Shown here: piece after piece, positions 4,744 to 5,348 of the stretch | Numbering within the stretch: the stretch's first letter is position 1 | Layout of the letters: the number at the start of each line of letters is the position of its first letter | Assembly (NCBI GenBank): GCA_013812265.1 | Contig: JACCTQ010000009.1 | Coordinates: forward strand, 1 to 5,348 | Source of the DNA: Actinomycetota bacterium | Lineage (GTDB): Bacteria; Actinomycetota; Thermoleophilia; Gaiellales; Gaiellaceae | Direction of reading: 5' to 3' | DNA length: 5,348 bases | Made by a program: the position numbers and the translations under genes | Notes under the pieces: model-generated | Database searches by the model: none | Told to the model about the DNA's origin: nothing | The model's input: the letters and a program-made list of their open reading frames with translations, nothing else

Positions 4744-5348
4744 ATGGCGCCACAACCGACGATCATGACCATCCGCTCCGTGCCTCACGCGATCATCCGA
4801 GTGCTTGCGTGCCTCGCTGCGTTCGCCGCGTTGGCGGCGCCCGCGACGGCCGCTGGCCCCCCGCCTGTCTCGGCACCGGCCGACTTCAGCGCGTACGCGC
4901 TCCTCGTGGGCGATTGCACACCCGGTGCGGACTGGCCAGCCGAGCGCACTGACGCCGCACGCCTTGTGGATCTCGTCAACCAGCATCGCTCGGGCCTGGG
5001 GCTGCCCGCGCTTCGCGTGTCCCCAGCGCTGAGCGCCTCGGCCGTCTGGAAGTCGCGCCACATGGCGAAGTACGGGTACATGGCCCACGACGATCCGGCG
5101 CCGCCCGTGGCGCGCAGCTGGTTTCAGCGCATTCAGGCCTGCGGCTACTCGGCTGGAGCAGGAGAGAACATCGCAGCCGGTTTCCAGTCCCCGGAAGCAG
5201 TGATGCAGGGGTGGCTCAATTCGCCCGGTCACAAGGCCAACATCGAGAGCACGAGCTGGCGCGTGATCGGCGTTGGCGGAGCCGCTGCCTACTGGACGCA
5301 GAACTTCGGCTCTACTGACGACACGGGCGGGTCTCCTCCTCCTCCTCC
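4744..5348 (+). CDS. Secreted CAP/SCP-domain protein (YkwD-like), C-terminally cut by the window
   Basis: 201 residues are visible with no stop. ATG 4744 is used; an in-frame ATG at 4765 (residue 8) is equally possible, since neither has a Shine-Dalgarno. A signal peptide is clear: a basic start, hydrophobic core IIRVLACLAAFAALAA (18-32) and an Ala-x-Ala site near APATAA (32-37). The CAP domain spans about 73-190: LVDLVNQHRSGLGLPAL, SASAVWKSRHMAKYGYMAH (98-115), GENIAAGF (140-147), WLNSPGHKANI (157-167), IGVGGAAAYWTQNFG (175-189). His115, Glu141 and His163 match the conserved CAP cleft residues. Cys58 before the domain and Cys133 in QACGYS may form a disulfide after export. Bacterial YkwD-type CAP proteins are extracellular and mostly of unknown activity. 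After the domain, TDDTGGSPPPP starts a proline-rich linker, so a wall-binding or second domain may follow outside the window. Confidence 0.9.
   Translation, partial: MAPQPTIMTIRSVPHAIIRVLACLAAFAALAAPATAAGPPPVSAPADFSAYALLVGDCTPGADWPAERTDAARLVDLVNQHRSGLGLPALRVSPALSASAVWKSRHMAKYGYMAHDDPAPPVARSWFQRIQACGYSAGAGENIAAGFQSPEAVMQGWLNSPGHKANIESTSWRVIGVGGAAAYWTQNFGSTDDTGGSPPPP

Noticed and set aside
4106..4768. Open plus-strand frame of 220 codons across the mccB start, the lipoprotein gene and the divergent promoter region
   Set aside because: It crosses two genes and their promoters, has Arg/Ser-rich composition, and no recognisable domain.
4726..5232. Minus-strand open frame of 168 codons opposite the CAP gene
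   Set aside because: The plus strand encodes an unmistakable CAP domain with a signal peptide; the antisense frame shows no motif.
5334..5348. CCT trinucleotide run at the right edge as a microsatellite
   Set aside because: It is in frame with the CAP gene and codes for a proline run typical of extracellular linkers.

Overview
This is a GC-rich, densely coded bacterial window of 5348 bases. The low use of Shine-Dalgarno sequences, the TAnnnT hexamers just upstream of several start codons, the GTG starts, and a leucine-type acyl-CoA carboxylase beside Cys-paired CAP proteins suggest a high-GC actinobacterium. A Thermoleophilia/Gaiella-like soil lineage is possible. That placement rests on general style, not on a marker gene.

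Layout. Bases 1-291 (minus) hold the N-terminal 97 codons of a crotonase that resembles methylglutaconyl-CoA hydratase (LiuC). Only 25 bp separate it from a divergent plus-strand pair: a DHDPS/N-acetylneuraminate-lyase family Schiff-base aldolase (317-1219) and a DAO-family FAD oxidoreductase (1223-2275), 3 nt apart. An 86-bp convergent gap (2276-2361) holds an imperfect long stem and a small perfect palindrome. A minus-strand operon follows: the carboxyltransferase (beta) subunit of a methylcrotonoyl-CoA-type carboxylase (4256-2697), then 2 nt later a 110-residue dimeric alpha/beta-barrel protein (2694-2362). Further right are a small minus-strand lipoprotein (4656-4345) and, divergent from it, a secreted CAP/SCP-domain protein (4744 to the window end, truncated in a proline-rich linker).

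How the genes fit together. The MCC beta subunit and the MGCoA-hydratase-like crotonase act in consecutive steps of leucine (or acyclic isoprenoid) catabolism, and they share a strand. The aldolase/FAD-oxidase pair lies between them on the opposite strand. It looks like a separate two-step catabolic module in which a flavoenzyme oxidises an amine or amino acid and the Schiff-base enzyme processes the resulting imine or oxo-acid. The exact substrate cannot be read from sequence. No tRNA, rRNA, CRISPR or transposase gene was seen.

The most notable structure is the 291-319 intergenic region. Two TAnnnT hexamers on opposite strands overlap, each 7-8 nt from its start codon, and a 6-2-6 inverted repeat overlaps them. 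This suggests back-to-back leaderless promoters that compete for polymerase and may share an operator. Similar close TAnnnT hexamers precede mccB and the lipoprotein gene.
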